A stretch of 41,541 nucleotides of DNA from Phenylobacterium sp. GTDB lineage: Bacteria; Pseudomonadota; Alphaproteobacteria; Caulobacterales; Caulobacteraceae. The position numbers and the translations under genes are program-made. Position 1 is the first letter of the stretch. Each line of letters opens with the position of its first letter. The stretch is from the NCBI RefSeq assembly GCF_016793285.1, contig NZ_JAEUMO010000154.1, positions 1 through 41,541 of the forward strand, given 5' to 3'. This document shows, in pieces, positions 31,172 through 39,736 of the stretch. Under the pieces are notes generated by a model. The model had not been told where the DNA came from and made no database searches. It saw nothing but the letters and a program-made list of their open reading frames with translations.

Positions 31172-34100
31172 TCAGTGCGCTCCCAAGTTGGCGCCTGCCG
31201 CAAGCTCGTCGAAGCGGTAGGGCCTGCCATCCTTCATCACCAGGTCGACGTTCAGCACATCGAGCACGTCGGCGAGCGGATCGCCGTCGACGACGACCAG
31301 GTCCGCGAGTTTTCCGGGCTCCAGGCTTCCCAGCCGGTCCTCGACACGGTTCAGCCGCGCCGAATCGAGGGTCGCGGCGCGCAGCGCCTCCCCCGGGGTG
31401 AACCCCTGATCGACGTAGTAGCGCAGCTCTGCCACGATCCCGAAACCCAGGTTGAAGAACGATGTGTCGGTTCCAGGGGGCAGCGCGACGCCGGCCGCCT
31501 TGAGACGCCCGATCGGGTTGTCCGCCGCGGCGCCCGCGCTCGGATCGTTGAGGCCTTCGCCCGCGATGGCGGACCTGAGATACCGCGAGGCCCGCACCCG
31601 CTGCGGAAGCAGGCGCAGTTGCTTCAGGTCTGCGAACGCCTTGCCGTCGCGCCTGAGATAGAACGCGCCGACGGCGGGGTTGCCGCCGACCGCCGTGGGG
31701 ACGACCGCGACGCCGGAGGCGACGTAGAGCTGCAGGACGTCGTCGTAGAGGCGCGCGGTGAGCGAGAGCCGGTCGCCGGCGATGATCCGGTCACCGCTGA
31801 CCAGGTGCTCGATGGCGTCCACGCCGAAGGTCGCCGCCGGGTAGAGGTCGTGGGAGGTCACCGGGATTCCCCGCCGGTGCGCCCACTCGACGACATGCTG
31901 GAGGTCAGCGCTGTCGAGGCGCTCGTAGGTCTTGATGAAGTCGTAGTCCAGGCGCGCAGCCCGCTCGAGCTCGAGGTCGAGCACGGCGCGGGAGGTCACG
32001 GGCAACGACATCGGGTAGTACAGCCGCGGGCCTTCGATGAGGCCCGTCGTGAACAGGCGCGGTCCGGCGCGACGACCGCTGGCCCAGGCCTCCCTCGTCT
32101 CGACGGCTTCGCTCGGATCGGCGCCGGGCTCGCGGATGGAGGTGATCCCGAACGACAGGGCGATGCGGCCCGTCTGCTCGCCGTTCACGATGAAGTTGTG
32201 GATGTGGTTCTCGAACATCCCCGGCATCACCGTCCGCTTCGTCGCGTCGATGATCCGCGCATCCGGCCAGGAGGCCCGTCGGGGAACGACCTCGGTGATG
32301 ACGTTTCCATCGATCACGATATCGACGCTCGTGCGGTAGCTGAGGGTCTTGCCGTCGAACAGGCGCCCCGCCTGCACCACCGTCCGTCCCGTGGGACGGA
32401 CGGGCGACCAGTCGAGCCTGAGAGGGATGTCTTCGACGCGGCCATCGGCGACATGCACCCGCTTCAGCCGGTCGGTGGCCAGGAAGACGATGGTCTGCGA
32501 GTCGCCCGTCCAGCTCGGTTCGTCTGCGAGTTCGCGGGTGAGCCGCCGCGGCTTGCCGAACGCGCCGCCAGGACCCACGGGCGCGGTCCACAACACCCCG
32601 TCCTGCACGAAGGCGAGGCGACGACCGTCGGGCGAGAGCATTGCGCCCGCCTTCGCGCGGATGCCGAGGGTGCGGCCCGGGGTCGGGGTCGTGAACCGCG
32701 GCGGCCCGCCATCGACCGGGATGGTCAGGATCTCGTTGAGGCCGTGCCGGAAGCGCTGCGACTTGGGCTCGAGCGAGACGTAGCTCACCGCGTCGCCGCC
32801 CCTCGACCAGCTCGCGACGCTCGGCTTGAAGAGCCAGTCGTGGATCTTGCGCAGCTCGCGCGTCTCCAGGTCCAGAACGTGCGGAATGTTGGCGTGCCAG
32901 TCGCTGGAATCCAGGACCGTGAGCGCGATCCGCCGTCCGTCCGGCGAGAACACCGGGGCGCTGACGCTCTCCGAGGTGTCGGTGAGGCGCTCCTCGCGAC
33001 CGGTCCGCATGTCGCGCAGGTAGAGGTCCATGGTCCCGGCGCCGCGGCGGTCGGACGTGTAGGCGAGCTTCGATCCGTCCGGAGACCAGGCCGGCTCGAT
33101 GTCCACGAAGGGGTCGTCTGTGAGGCGAACGGGCTTCGGGTCGCCGATTGTCAGCAGCCAGAGGTCGCCGAGCGCCGTGAACGCGATGCGCTTCCCGTCG
33201 GGCGAGACGACCGGCCGCAGGATGCCCTTCGCCGGCTCCGGACCGGACGCCGCCAGACCCGGCGTATGGCGGCGGTAGTCGCCCGCCGGCCGGACCCGGA
33301 ACTCGGCCGTCATCGGTATGGTCGCGACACCCGATGTACTGCGGCGCCTGATCCCTCCGTCGGCGGTGTAGAGCACGTCGCCCGCGCCCCAGGCGGCGCG
33401 GCCGATGAAGACGTCTTCGCCCGGCGCGGAAACCGCGGTGACGGCGTTCGTCGCGAGGTCGACCCTTTGCAGGGCCGCACGGCTCGCACGCCCGACGCGT
33501 CCCGGCATGTAGACGACCGCCGCGACGGACTTGCCGTCCGCGGTCCACGACGGCAGCGCAATCTCATCGGCGGTGCTGAGGATCGTGCGGGTGGCGCCGC
33601 CCGCCGCCATGACGCGCAGTTCCTGCCCCTTCGCCGTGTCGGCGACGAAGGCGATCGACCCGTCCGCCGGCGACTGCACGGGCTGGCTCTCGTCCACCTC
33701 GCCCGTCGTGACCTGGACCGGCTCGCGGTCGTTCAGGCCGGTGCGCCAGACGTCGAAGTTGCCCGCTCGGTCGGACGAGAAGAGGATCGTGCGGCCGTCC
33801 GTCGACCAGGTCGGCTCGCGGTCGTCGGCCGACCCTGCGGTGATCTGGCGAAGGCCGGTCCCGTCCGGGCGCACGACGTAGATGTGCCAGTAGCCGCCCT
33901 GGTAGCCCTGGAAGGCGATCCGCTTGCCGTCCGGAGACCAGGCGGGCAGGCGTGCTTCGCCGGTGAACCCCGGAATGACGACCGCCGCGCCGCCGGTGGC
34001 GGGCAGCAGCCTCAGTTCGCCCTGGAGGTCGAGGACGATGGAGCGGCCATCGGGCGAAGGCGCCGCCGCGAAGTTGGTGCCTTCCATGACGGTGACCCTG

Positions 34101-34177
34101 CGGGTCCCGGCCGCGTCGGCGGTGGCCGCCCAACCCGCGAGAAGCACGGCGAGAAACGCAACCTTCGCCCGGACCAT
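31172..34177 (-). CDS. TolB-like beta-propeller/amidohydrolase fusion, copy 2
   Basis: A 1001-residue paralogue of the adjacent gene with the same layout. A signal peptide (FLAVLLAGWAATADA) precedes TolB-like repeats (~30-590, many WSPDGKRIAF/SPDGRRIA units), then the amidohydrolase domain with ligands at the same positions: H658/H660 (ENHIH), K749 (DYDFIKTY), H776 (TSHDLYP), H791 (AIEHL), D904 (PPGTDTSFF). The identical spacing in both copies shows a tandem duplication with all metal ligands kept; differences concentrate around the last metal-binding loop, so specificities may differ. I chose the ATG at 34175-34177 because GGGGAG lies six bases upstream; the ATG at 34181-34183 abuts that site. 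The TonB receptor gene ends 32 bases upstream. Confidence 0.85.
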   Translation of the reverse strand: MVRAKVAFLAVLLAGWAATADAAGTRRVTVMEGTNFAAAPSPDGRSIVLDLQGELRLLPATGGAAVVIPGFTGEARLPAWSPDGKRIAFQGYQGGYWHIYVVRPDGTGLRQITAGSADDREPTWSTDGRTILFSSDRAGNFDVWRTGLNDREPVQVTTGEVDESQPVQSPADGSIAFVADTAKGQELRVMAAGGATRTILSTADEIALPSWTADGKSVAAVVYMPGRVGRASRAALQRVDLATNAVTAVSAPGEDVFIGRAAWGAGDVLYTADGGIRRRSTSGVATIPMTAEFRVRPAGDYRRHTPGLAASGPEPAKGILRPVVSPDGKRIAFTALGDLWLLTIGDPKPVRLTDDPFVDIEPAWSPDGSKLAYTSDRRGAGTMDLYLRDMRTGREERLTDTSESVSAPVFSPDGRRIALTVLDSSDWHANIPHVLDLETRELRKIHDWLFKPSVASWSRGGDAVSYVSLEPKSQRFRHGLNEILTIPVDGGPPRFTTPTPGRTLGIRAKAGAMLSPDGRRLAFVQDGVLWTAPVGPGGAFGKPRRLTRELADEPSWTGDSQTIVFLATDRLKRVHVADGRVEDIPLRLDWSPVRPTGRTVVQAGRLFDGKTLSYRTSVDIVIDGNVITEVVPRRASWPDARIIDATKRTVMPGMFENHIHNFIVNGEQTGRIALSFGITSIREPGADPSEAVETREAWASGRRAGPRLFTTGLIEGPRLYYPMSLPVTSRAVLDLELERAARLDYDFIKTYERLDSADLQHVVEWAHRRGIPVTSHDLYPAATFGVDAIEHLVSGDRIIAGDRLSLTARLYDDVLQLYVASGVAVVPTAVGGNPAVGAFYLRRDGKAFADLKQLRLLPQRVRASRYLRSAIAGEGLNDPSAGAAADNPIGRLKAAGVALPPGTDTSFFNLGFGIVAELRYYVDQGFTPGEALRAATLDSARLNRVEDRLGSLEPGKLADLVVVDGDPLADVLDVLNVDLVMKDGRPYRFDELAAGANLGAH

Positions 34178-34209
34178 ACGCATCTCCCCCCGCCCCGCGG
34201 GCTCCACGC

Positions 34210-36414
34210 CTAGTAGCGCACGCTCAGGGTCACACCGTAGGTGCGCGGCGGCGCATAGAGAGCGTAGCCGTCGCCGGTGACGTCGGAGATCGTCGTGATC
34301 TTCAGCTCGTTCGACAGGTTCTTGCCCCAGATTTCGACGCTGTAGGGCTTGCCCGCCGGCGTGAGCGTGAGACCCGCGTCCCAGTTCTCCTGGCTCGGGA
34401 TGACCTCGGACGGCAGGTTGTTGATCGAGCTGAAGAAGTCGGACTGGTGCGAATAGTCGACCCGGCCCGTCACCGTCACGGGGCCGAGATCCCGCGTGAG
34501 GCTGGCGCCCAGGAAGAGCTTGTTCTTCGGCGCGCGCGGGATCTCCTTGCCGGCGAGGTTCAGCGTGCCGCTCACCAGGCTTTTGATCTTCCCGTCGGTG
34601 TAGGTGTAGTTGCCGTAGATGTTGAGGCCCGGCAGGGGCACCGCCGTCCACTCGAGCTCCAGGCCCTTGATCGTGGACTTGCCCGCGTTGCCGCTCACGC
34701 CGGTCGGCGGCAGGCCGGGCGTGACGGTGGTGATCACCGTCACCTGCAGGTCGGTGTAATCCATGTAGAAGGCCGTCGCGTTCAGGCGAAGGCGCCGGTC
34801 GAACCACTCGGTGCGCGCGCCGAACTCGTAGTTCCAGACGTACTCCGGATTGAACGGCCGCAGCGCCGACTGCAGATCGTTGTCCGTGTCGTTGAAGCCG
34901 CCGCTCTTGAAGCCGCGCGAGATGGTCGCGTAGACGAACGCGTCGTCGGTGACCTGGTAGTTCACGGACGCGGTCGGGGTCCAGGCGTCCCACTTGGCGC
35001 GGCCTGGCGCGGTGTAGCCCGGAATGGTGACGCCCGCGTTCCGGAAGCGCGAGAAGTTCGCGCCGGAGCCGACGGTGACGTGGTCCTTCTCGTCCTGGCT
35101 CCAGCGGATGCCGGCCTGCACCTTCAGGCGATCGGTGACCTCGTAGATCCCGTTCAGGAACACCGCATAGGCCTTCGTCTCGTTCGTCGAGGCGAAGTTG
35201 AAGCGGCCGTCGAGCGGATTGGCCCCGAAGTTGTAGAAGCGATAGTCCGTCAGCCGGTTATGGAAGACGTCGTCCTGGTAGTAGTAGAGGCCGGCGACGT
35301 AGCTGAAGTTCTCGCCGATGTTCGAGGCGAGGCGGAACTCCTGGGTGAACTGCTCCGTGCTTTCGTCGTCCTGCTGGATGAAGAGGGTGTGGTGGAACAC
35401 CCGCCGGTTCGCGACATCGCTCAGCGGCGCGACCAGGAGCCCGGTGGTGTTGGCGCGGTTGTGGTTCTGGGCGTTCCGGTAGGCCGAGATCGAGGTCAGG
35501 GTCCCGAGCGGCGAATCCCAGGTCGCGTTCAGGCTCGCGCCCGCGTTGTCGATGTCCGCGTAGCCGTCCTCGGCATGGCCGCGGCCGCGGCGCGGATCGG
35601 GATTGGACTTGCCCACCGAGGCCGGGCCTTCCACGGCGAGGTCCCACCACGGTCCCGTGCCGCGGCGCTGCGACCCGTCGAGGTTCAACTGGATGTCCAG
35701 GTCGTCGTTGGGCCGGAAGCGGATCGCGGCGCGGCCGGCGATCACACGCTCGTCTTCGATGTCGCGCCCGGTGGTGGTGTTGAAAGCGTAGCCGTCGTGG
35801 GACCTGGCGACCAGCGCGATCTTGGCCGAGGTGGTGTCCGAGAGCGGCCCGCTGACCGCGGCGCTCACCGCGCGCAGATCGTAGTTGCCGGCGGTGACCT
35901 TGCCGTCGAAGCGGTAGCTGTCGCCGGGGCGCCGCGTGAAGAAGGAGACGGCGCCGCCCACCACGTTGCGGCCGAAGAGCGTGCCCTGCGGCCCGCGCAG
36001 CACCTCGACGCGGTCGAGGTCCACGAACTCCGTCGAGGTCATGGCCGGGCGGCCCATGTAGACGTCGTCCACGAAGAGGCCCACGGCGCTGTCGATGCCG
36101 CCCGACCGGTTCGTGTTGCCGATGCCCCGGATGAAGTACCGCGGCTGGCCCGGCGCGAATTCGTCGAACGTCAGGCTCGGGATCCGTGTGCGCAGGTCCA
36201 GGAAATTCTCGATCTTGGACTTCTCGACGAAGTCGCCGGTCAGGCCGGTGACGGCCAGCGGCACCTGCTGCAGGTTCTGGCTGGTCTTCTGGGCCGTGAC
36301 GATCACTTCCTCGACCGCCGCGGACGCCGATTCGTCAGCCGCGAACGCCGGCGCGCCGACGCCGAGCGACAACAGGACGACCGACGAGACCGTGCTCAAC
36401 TGAAGCGCTTTCAT
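34210..36414 (-). CDS. TonB-dependent receptor heading the amidohydrolase operon
   Basis: A 734-residue outer-membrane receptor. The signal peptide ends near GAPAFAADE (~25). A TonB-box-like EEVIVTAQKTSQNLQQVPLA is followed by a plug with FIRGIGNTNRSGGIDSAVGL, FVDDVYMGRPAM and VEVLRGPQGTLFGRNVVGGA, and a barrel with GIRWSQDEKDH, FVYATISRGFKSGGFN, WNYEFGARTEWFDRRL and the terminal YGVTLSVRY. This is the FecA/FhuA-like class abundant in sphingomonads and Caulobacterales. The ATG at 36412-36414 follows GGAGGGGAAG. It precedes the two amidohydrolase fusions in the same orientation, so it probably imports their substrate (peptide-like, N-acylated or aromatic-amide compounds are possible). The ligand is unknown. 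Confidence 0.88.
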   Translation of the reverse strand: MKALQLSTVSSVVLLSLGVGAPAFAADESASAAVEEVIVTAQKTSQNLQQVPLAVTGLTGDFVEKSKIENFLDLRTRIPSLTFDEFAPGQPRYFIRGIGNTNRSGGIDSAVGLFVDDVYMGRPAMTSTEFVDLDRVEVLRGPQGTLFGRNVVGGAVSFFTRRPGDSYRFDGKVTAGNYDLRAVSAAVSGPLSDTTSAKIALVARSHDGYAFNTTTGRDIEDERVIAGRAAIRFRPNDDLDIQLNLDGSQRRGTGPWWDLAVEGPASVGKSNPDPRRGRGHAEDGYADIDNAGASLNATWDSPLGTLTSISAYRNAQNHNRANTTGLLVAPLSDVANRRVFHHTLFIQQDDESTEQFTQEFRLASNIGENFSYVAGLYYYQDDVFHNRLTDYRFYNFGANPLDGRFNFASTNETKAYAVFLNGIYEVTDRLKVQAGIRWSQDEKDHVTVGSGANFSRFRNAGVTIPGYTAPGRAKWDAWTPTASVNYQVTDDAFVYATISRGFKSGGFNDTDNDLQSALRPFNPEYVWNYEFGARTEWFDRRLRLNATAFYMDYTDLQVTVITTVTPGLPPTGVSGNAGKSTIKGLELEWTAVPLPGLNIYGNYTYTDGKIKSLVSGTLNLAGKEIPRAPKNKLFLGASLTRDLGPVTVTGRVDYSHQSDFFSSINNLPSEVIPSQENWDAGLTLTPAGKPYSVEIWGKNLSNELKITTISDVTGDGYALYAPPRTYGVTLSVRY

Positions 36415-36745
36415 TTTTCTTCCCCTCCGTCCCGGCTTGCGCAGGAACTGCATGACTTCCCCCGGCCGCCGATCCGGCCAGTCATCGGCGCGCCACGATC
36501 TGTCGAAGCGGCGCTCTCGCTTTGGTTGAACTCCGTCCATGGCCTTCCACCGACTGGACGAACTCACGCGAGACCTTCCGGAGCCGGGCCCATTACGGAT
36601 TTCCATTGCGACGGTGCCATCGCGCCGGCCATAAACTCAATTCACTTCGCTTATCGCCAATATTCCAAAACCTAATGCGACGAAGCAGGTTGAAGGCGGG
36701 CCGGCGGCCGGGATTCCGGGAGGCCGTCCGCGCGGACCCGGGCGC
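36415..36745. other. Intergenic region upstream of the TonB receptor
   Basis: This 331-base gap lies between the cupin stop and the TonB receptor start, both minus-strand genes. Positions ~36600-36675 are clearly AT-richer than the surroundings and probably contain the receptor promoter, but no confident -35/-10 pair was found. A perfect 12-bp palindrome, GTCCGCGCGGAC (36726-36737), just after the cupin stop may be part of a terminator. No gene is credible in either direction. Confidence 0.4.
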
Positions 36746-37096
36746 CTAGATCGCGGGCCGGGCCGGGTCCGGCATGGCCAGCAGAACGGTGGCGTTGCGG
36801 GACGTGCGGTTCTGGACGCAGCGGGCTTCGCCGGCGGCGATCCGGCAGGAATCCCAGGCGCGCAGTTCGACCTCCGAATCGCCGTTCGAGATCACCACCT
36901 CGCCGTCCAGAACGACGTAGACCTTCTCGACCGGAGACGCGTCGAGCCCGGTCGTTCCTCCCGGCAGGAGGTGGCAGAGGTTCAGGATCAGCCCGTCGCT
37001 TGGCCCGACCTCGCGCCCCTGGAGCCGCAGGCAGCGCATGTCCACGTGGCCCGGCGGATGATAGGCCGGCGCATCTGCCAGGCGGACTACATGCAT
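36746..37096 (-). CDS. Small cupin-domain protein
   Basis: A 116-residue single-domain cupin. The barrel contains LLPGGTTGLDASPVEKVYVVL, then DGEVVISNGDSEVEL and DSCRIAAGEARCVQNRTSRN. The first cupin motif is degenerate: its usual HxH is not present, so metal binding is uncertain, and a chaperone, sensing or isomerase-like role is possible. The ATG at 37094-37096 overlaps the 3' end of the oxidoreductase gene by ten bases, so it is the last gene of the aromatic operon. No specific function is recognised. Confidence 0.7.
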   Translation of the reverse strand: MHVVRLADAPAYHPPGHVDMRCLRLQGREVGPSDGLILNLCHLLPGGTTGLDASPVEKVYVVLDGEVVISNGDSEVELRAWDSCRIAAGEARCVQNRTSRNATVLLAMPDPARPAI

Positions 37097-38070
37097 GGTT
37101 GCAGCACCACCCGATCCGGCCCGCCCTGCAGCACCAGCCGGTAGGCCTCGGTCGCGCGGCCGATGGGATAGCGCGAGGTCTCGGGAACCTCGAACGGTCG
37201 AAGCGCGCCCGTTGCGAAGCCCGGTGTCAGGGCGTCGAGGATCTTCGCCGAGGCCGCACCGTCGAGCGCGAGCGTGTCGATCCCCACGTAGGTGTGCCGC
37301 GCCCGATAGAACGCGAGGATGTCGAAGGGGACGTTCCGGTCCAGCGTGGCGATGAGGATCGCGCGGCCGCCGTGCGCGAGCGCGGCGTTGCCTGCCGCGA
37401 AGTACGGGCTGCCGACCGTGTTGAAGACCACATCGACGCCGCGCCCCCCGGTCAGGCGCCGCACGTCCTCGCCCAGATCGCCGCGCAGGCCGTCGAGCAT
37501 CTCGACCGGCGCCGAAGCGTGCCCGCGGTAGCCGCCCTCCCCTCGGGCGACGCCGATGACGCGGGCGCCGAGCATGCTGGCGATCTGGCAGGCGGCCTGC
37601 CCCACGCGACCGTTCGCGCCCATGACCAGGACGACCTCCTGCGCCGCGGGCATGCCGGCGCGGCGAAAGCCTTCGTAGGCGGTGACGAAGGGCACGCCGA
37701 TGGAGCCCGCCTCCTCGAAGGTCAGCGCGGGCGGCATCTCGCGGACGAAACTGCGATCGACGAGCAGGTAGGCCGCATGGCTGCCGTCGCGGGTGATGCC
37801 CACGTCGCCGCCTGTGCCCCAGACCGCCTTGCCGACCAGGTCCGGCGGGCCGGCGGCGACGACCCCTGCCCAGTCGCGACCGGGCGTTCGAGGCCACACA
37901 GCATGGGGCATCATGCCGAGGGCGGCCTTCACGTCCGACGGATTCACCGCGGCCGCCCGAACCTCCACCGCGACCTGGTCGTCCCGGACCTCGGGCATCG
38001 TCATGGGCTCGACCGGCAGATCGAGCGCCTCCAGGCTGGGCGACTTCTCGGTGATCCTGATCCTGACCAT
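37087..38070 (-). CDS. Medium-chain NADPH-dependent reductase (quinone oxidoreductase-like MDR)
   Basis: A 327-residue medium-chain dehydrogenase/reductase of the zinc-free quinone oxidoreductase type. It has an N-terminal GroES-like fold (VEVRAAAVNPSDVKAALG, PRTPGRDWAGVVAA), then a nucleotide-binding motif in VMGANGRVGQAACQIASMLG and GRGVDVVFNTVG. No catalytic zinc cysteines are present. Such enzymes reduce activated C=C bonds or quinones with NADPH. In this operon it could reduce maleylacetate (the hydroxyquinol ring-cleavage product) to 3-oxoadipate, replacing the usual iron-type maleylacetate reductase, which is not seen here; this is inference. The ATG at 38068-38070 has GGAAGGA upstream. 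It lies 13 bases after the BKACE gene. Confidence 0.82.
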   Translation of the reverse strand: MVRIRITEKSPSLEALDLPVEPMTMPEVRDDQVAVEVRAAAVNPSDVKAALGMMPHAVWPRTPGRDWAGVVAAGPPDLVGKAVWGTGGDVGITRDGSHAAYLLVDRSFVREMPPALTFEEAGSIGVPFVTAYEGFRRAGMPAAQEVVLVMGANGRVGQAACQIASMLGARVIGVARGEGGYRGHASAPVEMLDGLRGDLGEDVRRLTGGRGVDVVFNTVGSPYFAAGNAALAHGGRAILIATLDRNVPFDILAFYRARHTYVGIDTLALDGAASAKILDALTPGFATGALRPFEVPETSRYPIGRATEAYRLVLQGGPDRVVLQPCM

Positions 38071-38083
38071 CGCGCGTCCTTCC

Positions 38084-38959
38084 TCAGGCCAGGCCCAGGA
38101 GGCGGCGAGCCTCCGCCGGCCGCGCCGGCTCCGCGCCCAGGCTTGCGAGGATCTCGCGCGCCCGCGCCACGAGCGCCGCGTTCGAGGGCGCGAGCACGCC
38201 CTTCGAGATGAAGATGTTGTCCTCCAGCCCCACGCGGACGTGCCCGCCCAGCAGCCAGGACTGAGCCACCATCGGAAACTCGGCGCGGCCGATCCCGAAG
38301 CCGGTCCAGACGGCACCGGCCGGGAGCTTGTCGCGGGCGTACATCATGGTCTCGGGCGACGGATCCCAGCCGTAGTTCACGCCCAGGACGAAGGAGAACA
38401 GGCCCGGCCCCTCGAGTTCGCCCGCCGCCATCAACGCCCGCGCAAGATGCAGGTCGCCGGTGTCGAACAGCTCCAGTTCGGGCTTCACGCCCGCGGCCCG
38501 GATCTCGCGCGCCATGACGGTGACGTTGCGCGGCGTGTTGATCACCACCTCGCGCCCGGAGTTCATGGTGTTGAGGTCGAGCGTGCAGATCTCGGGCCTG
38601 AGCCTGGCGATATGGGAGACCCGCACCTCCGGTCGCACCAGGGTCGTGCCGGGCCCGGCCACCTTCGGATCGTCCTCTCCGGGAACGAAGCGGCCGCCCG
38701 GGCCCGTCGTGATGTTGAGGATCAACTGCGGGTTCCGCGCGCGGATCAGTTCCACGGTCTCGCGGTAGTATTCGAACGCCATCGAGGGCCGCCCCGTTTC
38801 GGGATCGCGCACGTGAAGATGGACGACCGACGCCCCCTCCTCCGCCGCCAGCAGGGAGGCCTCCGCGATCTCCTCTGGTGTCACCGGCAGGTCCGGGTGC
38901 TGCTCTCGCGTCGTGATGTTGCCGGTGACGGCGCAAGTGATGACGACCTTGGGATGCAT
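38084..38959 (-). CDS. Beta-keto acid cleavage enzyme (BKACE, DUF849)
   Basis: A 291-residue TIM-barrel enzyme of the BKACE family, whose founder is 3-keto-5-aminohexanoate cleavage enzyme. It shows the start KVVITCAVTGN, the zinc-binding HLHVRD (H47, H49), ILNITTGPGG, TLDLNTMNSG, and the late GHVRVGLEDN segment carrying a catalytic Glu. The family reacts a beta-keto acid with acetyl-CoA to give acetoacetate and a new acyl-CoA. Its neighbours make a dicarboxylic beta-keto acid (3-oxoadipate) the most likely substrate, giving succinyl-CoA plus acetoacetate. The ATG at 38957-38959 follows 13 bases after the SDR gene. Family call is firm; the substrate is predicted. Confidence 0.88.
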   Translation of the reverse strand: MHPKVVITCAVTGNITTREQHPDLPVTPEEIAEASLLAAEEGASVVHLHVRDPETGRPSMAFEYYRETVELIRARNPQLILNITTGPGGRFVPGEDDPKVAGPGTTLVRPEVRVSHIARLRPEICTLDLNTMNSGREVVINTPRNVTVMAREIRAAGVKPELELFDTGDLHLARALMAAGELEGPGLFSFVLGVNYGWDPSPETMMYARDKLPAGAVWTGFGIGRAEFPMVAQSWLLGGHVRVGLEDNIFISKGVLAPSNAALVARAREILASLGAEPARPAEARRLLGLA

Positions 38960-38972
38960 GTCTTCTGTCCGG

Positions 38973-39731
38973 CTAGAGGTGGCGGCCGCCATCGACCTGG
39001 ATGACGCTGCCGGTCGAGAAGCGGAGCTGCGTCGCGCAGGCCAGCACCGCATCGGCGACGTCCTCGGGAGTCGCGAGACGCCTGAGCGGCGTGGAGGCCG
39101 CGATCTTTTCGGACGCCGCCTGGTCGCGACCCGGTACGAAGGCCGTGTCCACCGCGCCGGGCGAGACGTTCAGCACGCGGATGTCCGGAGCCAGCGCCCG
39201 GGCAAGGGCCGCGCCCATGGTGTCCATGCCCGCCTTGGCCGCACAGTAGGCGACGTTCGAGCCGACCGCCGTGGATGCGGCGATCGAGGAGATGTTCACG
39301 ACCAGGCCGTCGCCGTGCGCCCGCAGTGCGGCCTCGAAGGCGCGGATCGCGGCGAACGGGGCCCGCACGTTGTGGATCAGGAGCAGGTCGATCGTGGCGT
39401 CGTCGAGCGCGGCCAGGTCGCGATGAGCCACCGCGGCGGTCACGCCCGCACTGTTGACCAGGATGTCGGTCCGGCCGAGGTCCGCAGCGACGGCGCGCGC
39501 GACCTGCTCGACCTGCGCGCTGTCGGCGATGTCGGCGACGTAGGCGCGATGCCCCTCGCCGGGCAGGCTCTCCACGACCTGGCGGGCGCGGGCCAGGTCA
39601 TGCCCGGCCGACACGGCCACGGTGGCGCCGGCGCCGGCCAGTGCGCGCGCCGACGCCGCGCCGATTCCGCCCGAGCCGCCGAAGACGACGGCGACCTTCC
39701 CCGCGAGGGGGCCATGCATTGCGGACGACAT
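38973..39731 (-). CDS. Short-chain dehydrogenase/reductase
   Basis: A 252-residue classical SDR with the nucleotide motif FGGSGGIG (the usual TG replaced by FG), an NSAG structural motif, catalytic Ser in NISSIAAS, and catalytic YxxxK in AYCAAK. The closing TGSVIQVDGGRHL is typical. It oxidises or reduces a hydroxyl/keto group with NAD(P). In this operon it may prepare the ring substrate (for example a dihydrodiol or cyclic alcohol) for the dioxygenase, or act on a ring-cleavage product. ATG at 39729-39731 was chosen (5 bases after the dioxygenase stop); ATG at 39717-39719 is the alternative. Confidence 0.85.
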   Translation of the reverse strand: MSSAMHGPLAGKVAVVFGGSGGIGAASARALAGAGATVAVSAGHDLARARQVVESLPGEGHRAYVADIADSAQVEQVARAVAADLGRTDILVNSAGVTAAVAHRDLAALDDATIDLLLIHNVRAPFAAIRAFEAALRAHGDGLVVNISSIAASTAVGSNVAYCAAKAGMDTMGAALARALAPDIRVLNVSPGAVDTAFVPGRDQAASEKIAASTPLRRLATPEDVADAVLACATQLRFSTGSVIQVDGGRHL

Positions 39732-39736
39732 CGGGC

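Noticed and set aside
28799-34213. A very long open frame on the plus strand (about 1,800 codons) opposite the two amidohydrolase genes.
   Set aside because: Its translation is low-complexity and Arg/Gly/Asp/His-rich, with no domain. It is an antisense shadow of high-GC codon usage; the minus-strand genes have clear motifs, signal peptides and ribosome-binding sites.
36522-36749. A possible 75-codon plus-strand gene in the gap upstream of the TonB receptor.
   Set aside because: No ribosome-binding site, no homology I recognise, and it overlaps the cupin stop on the opposite strand.
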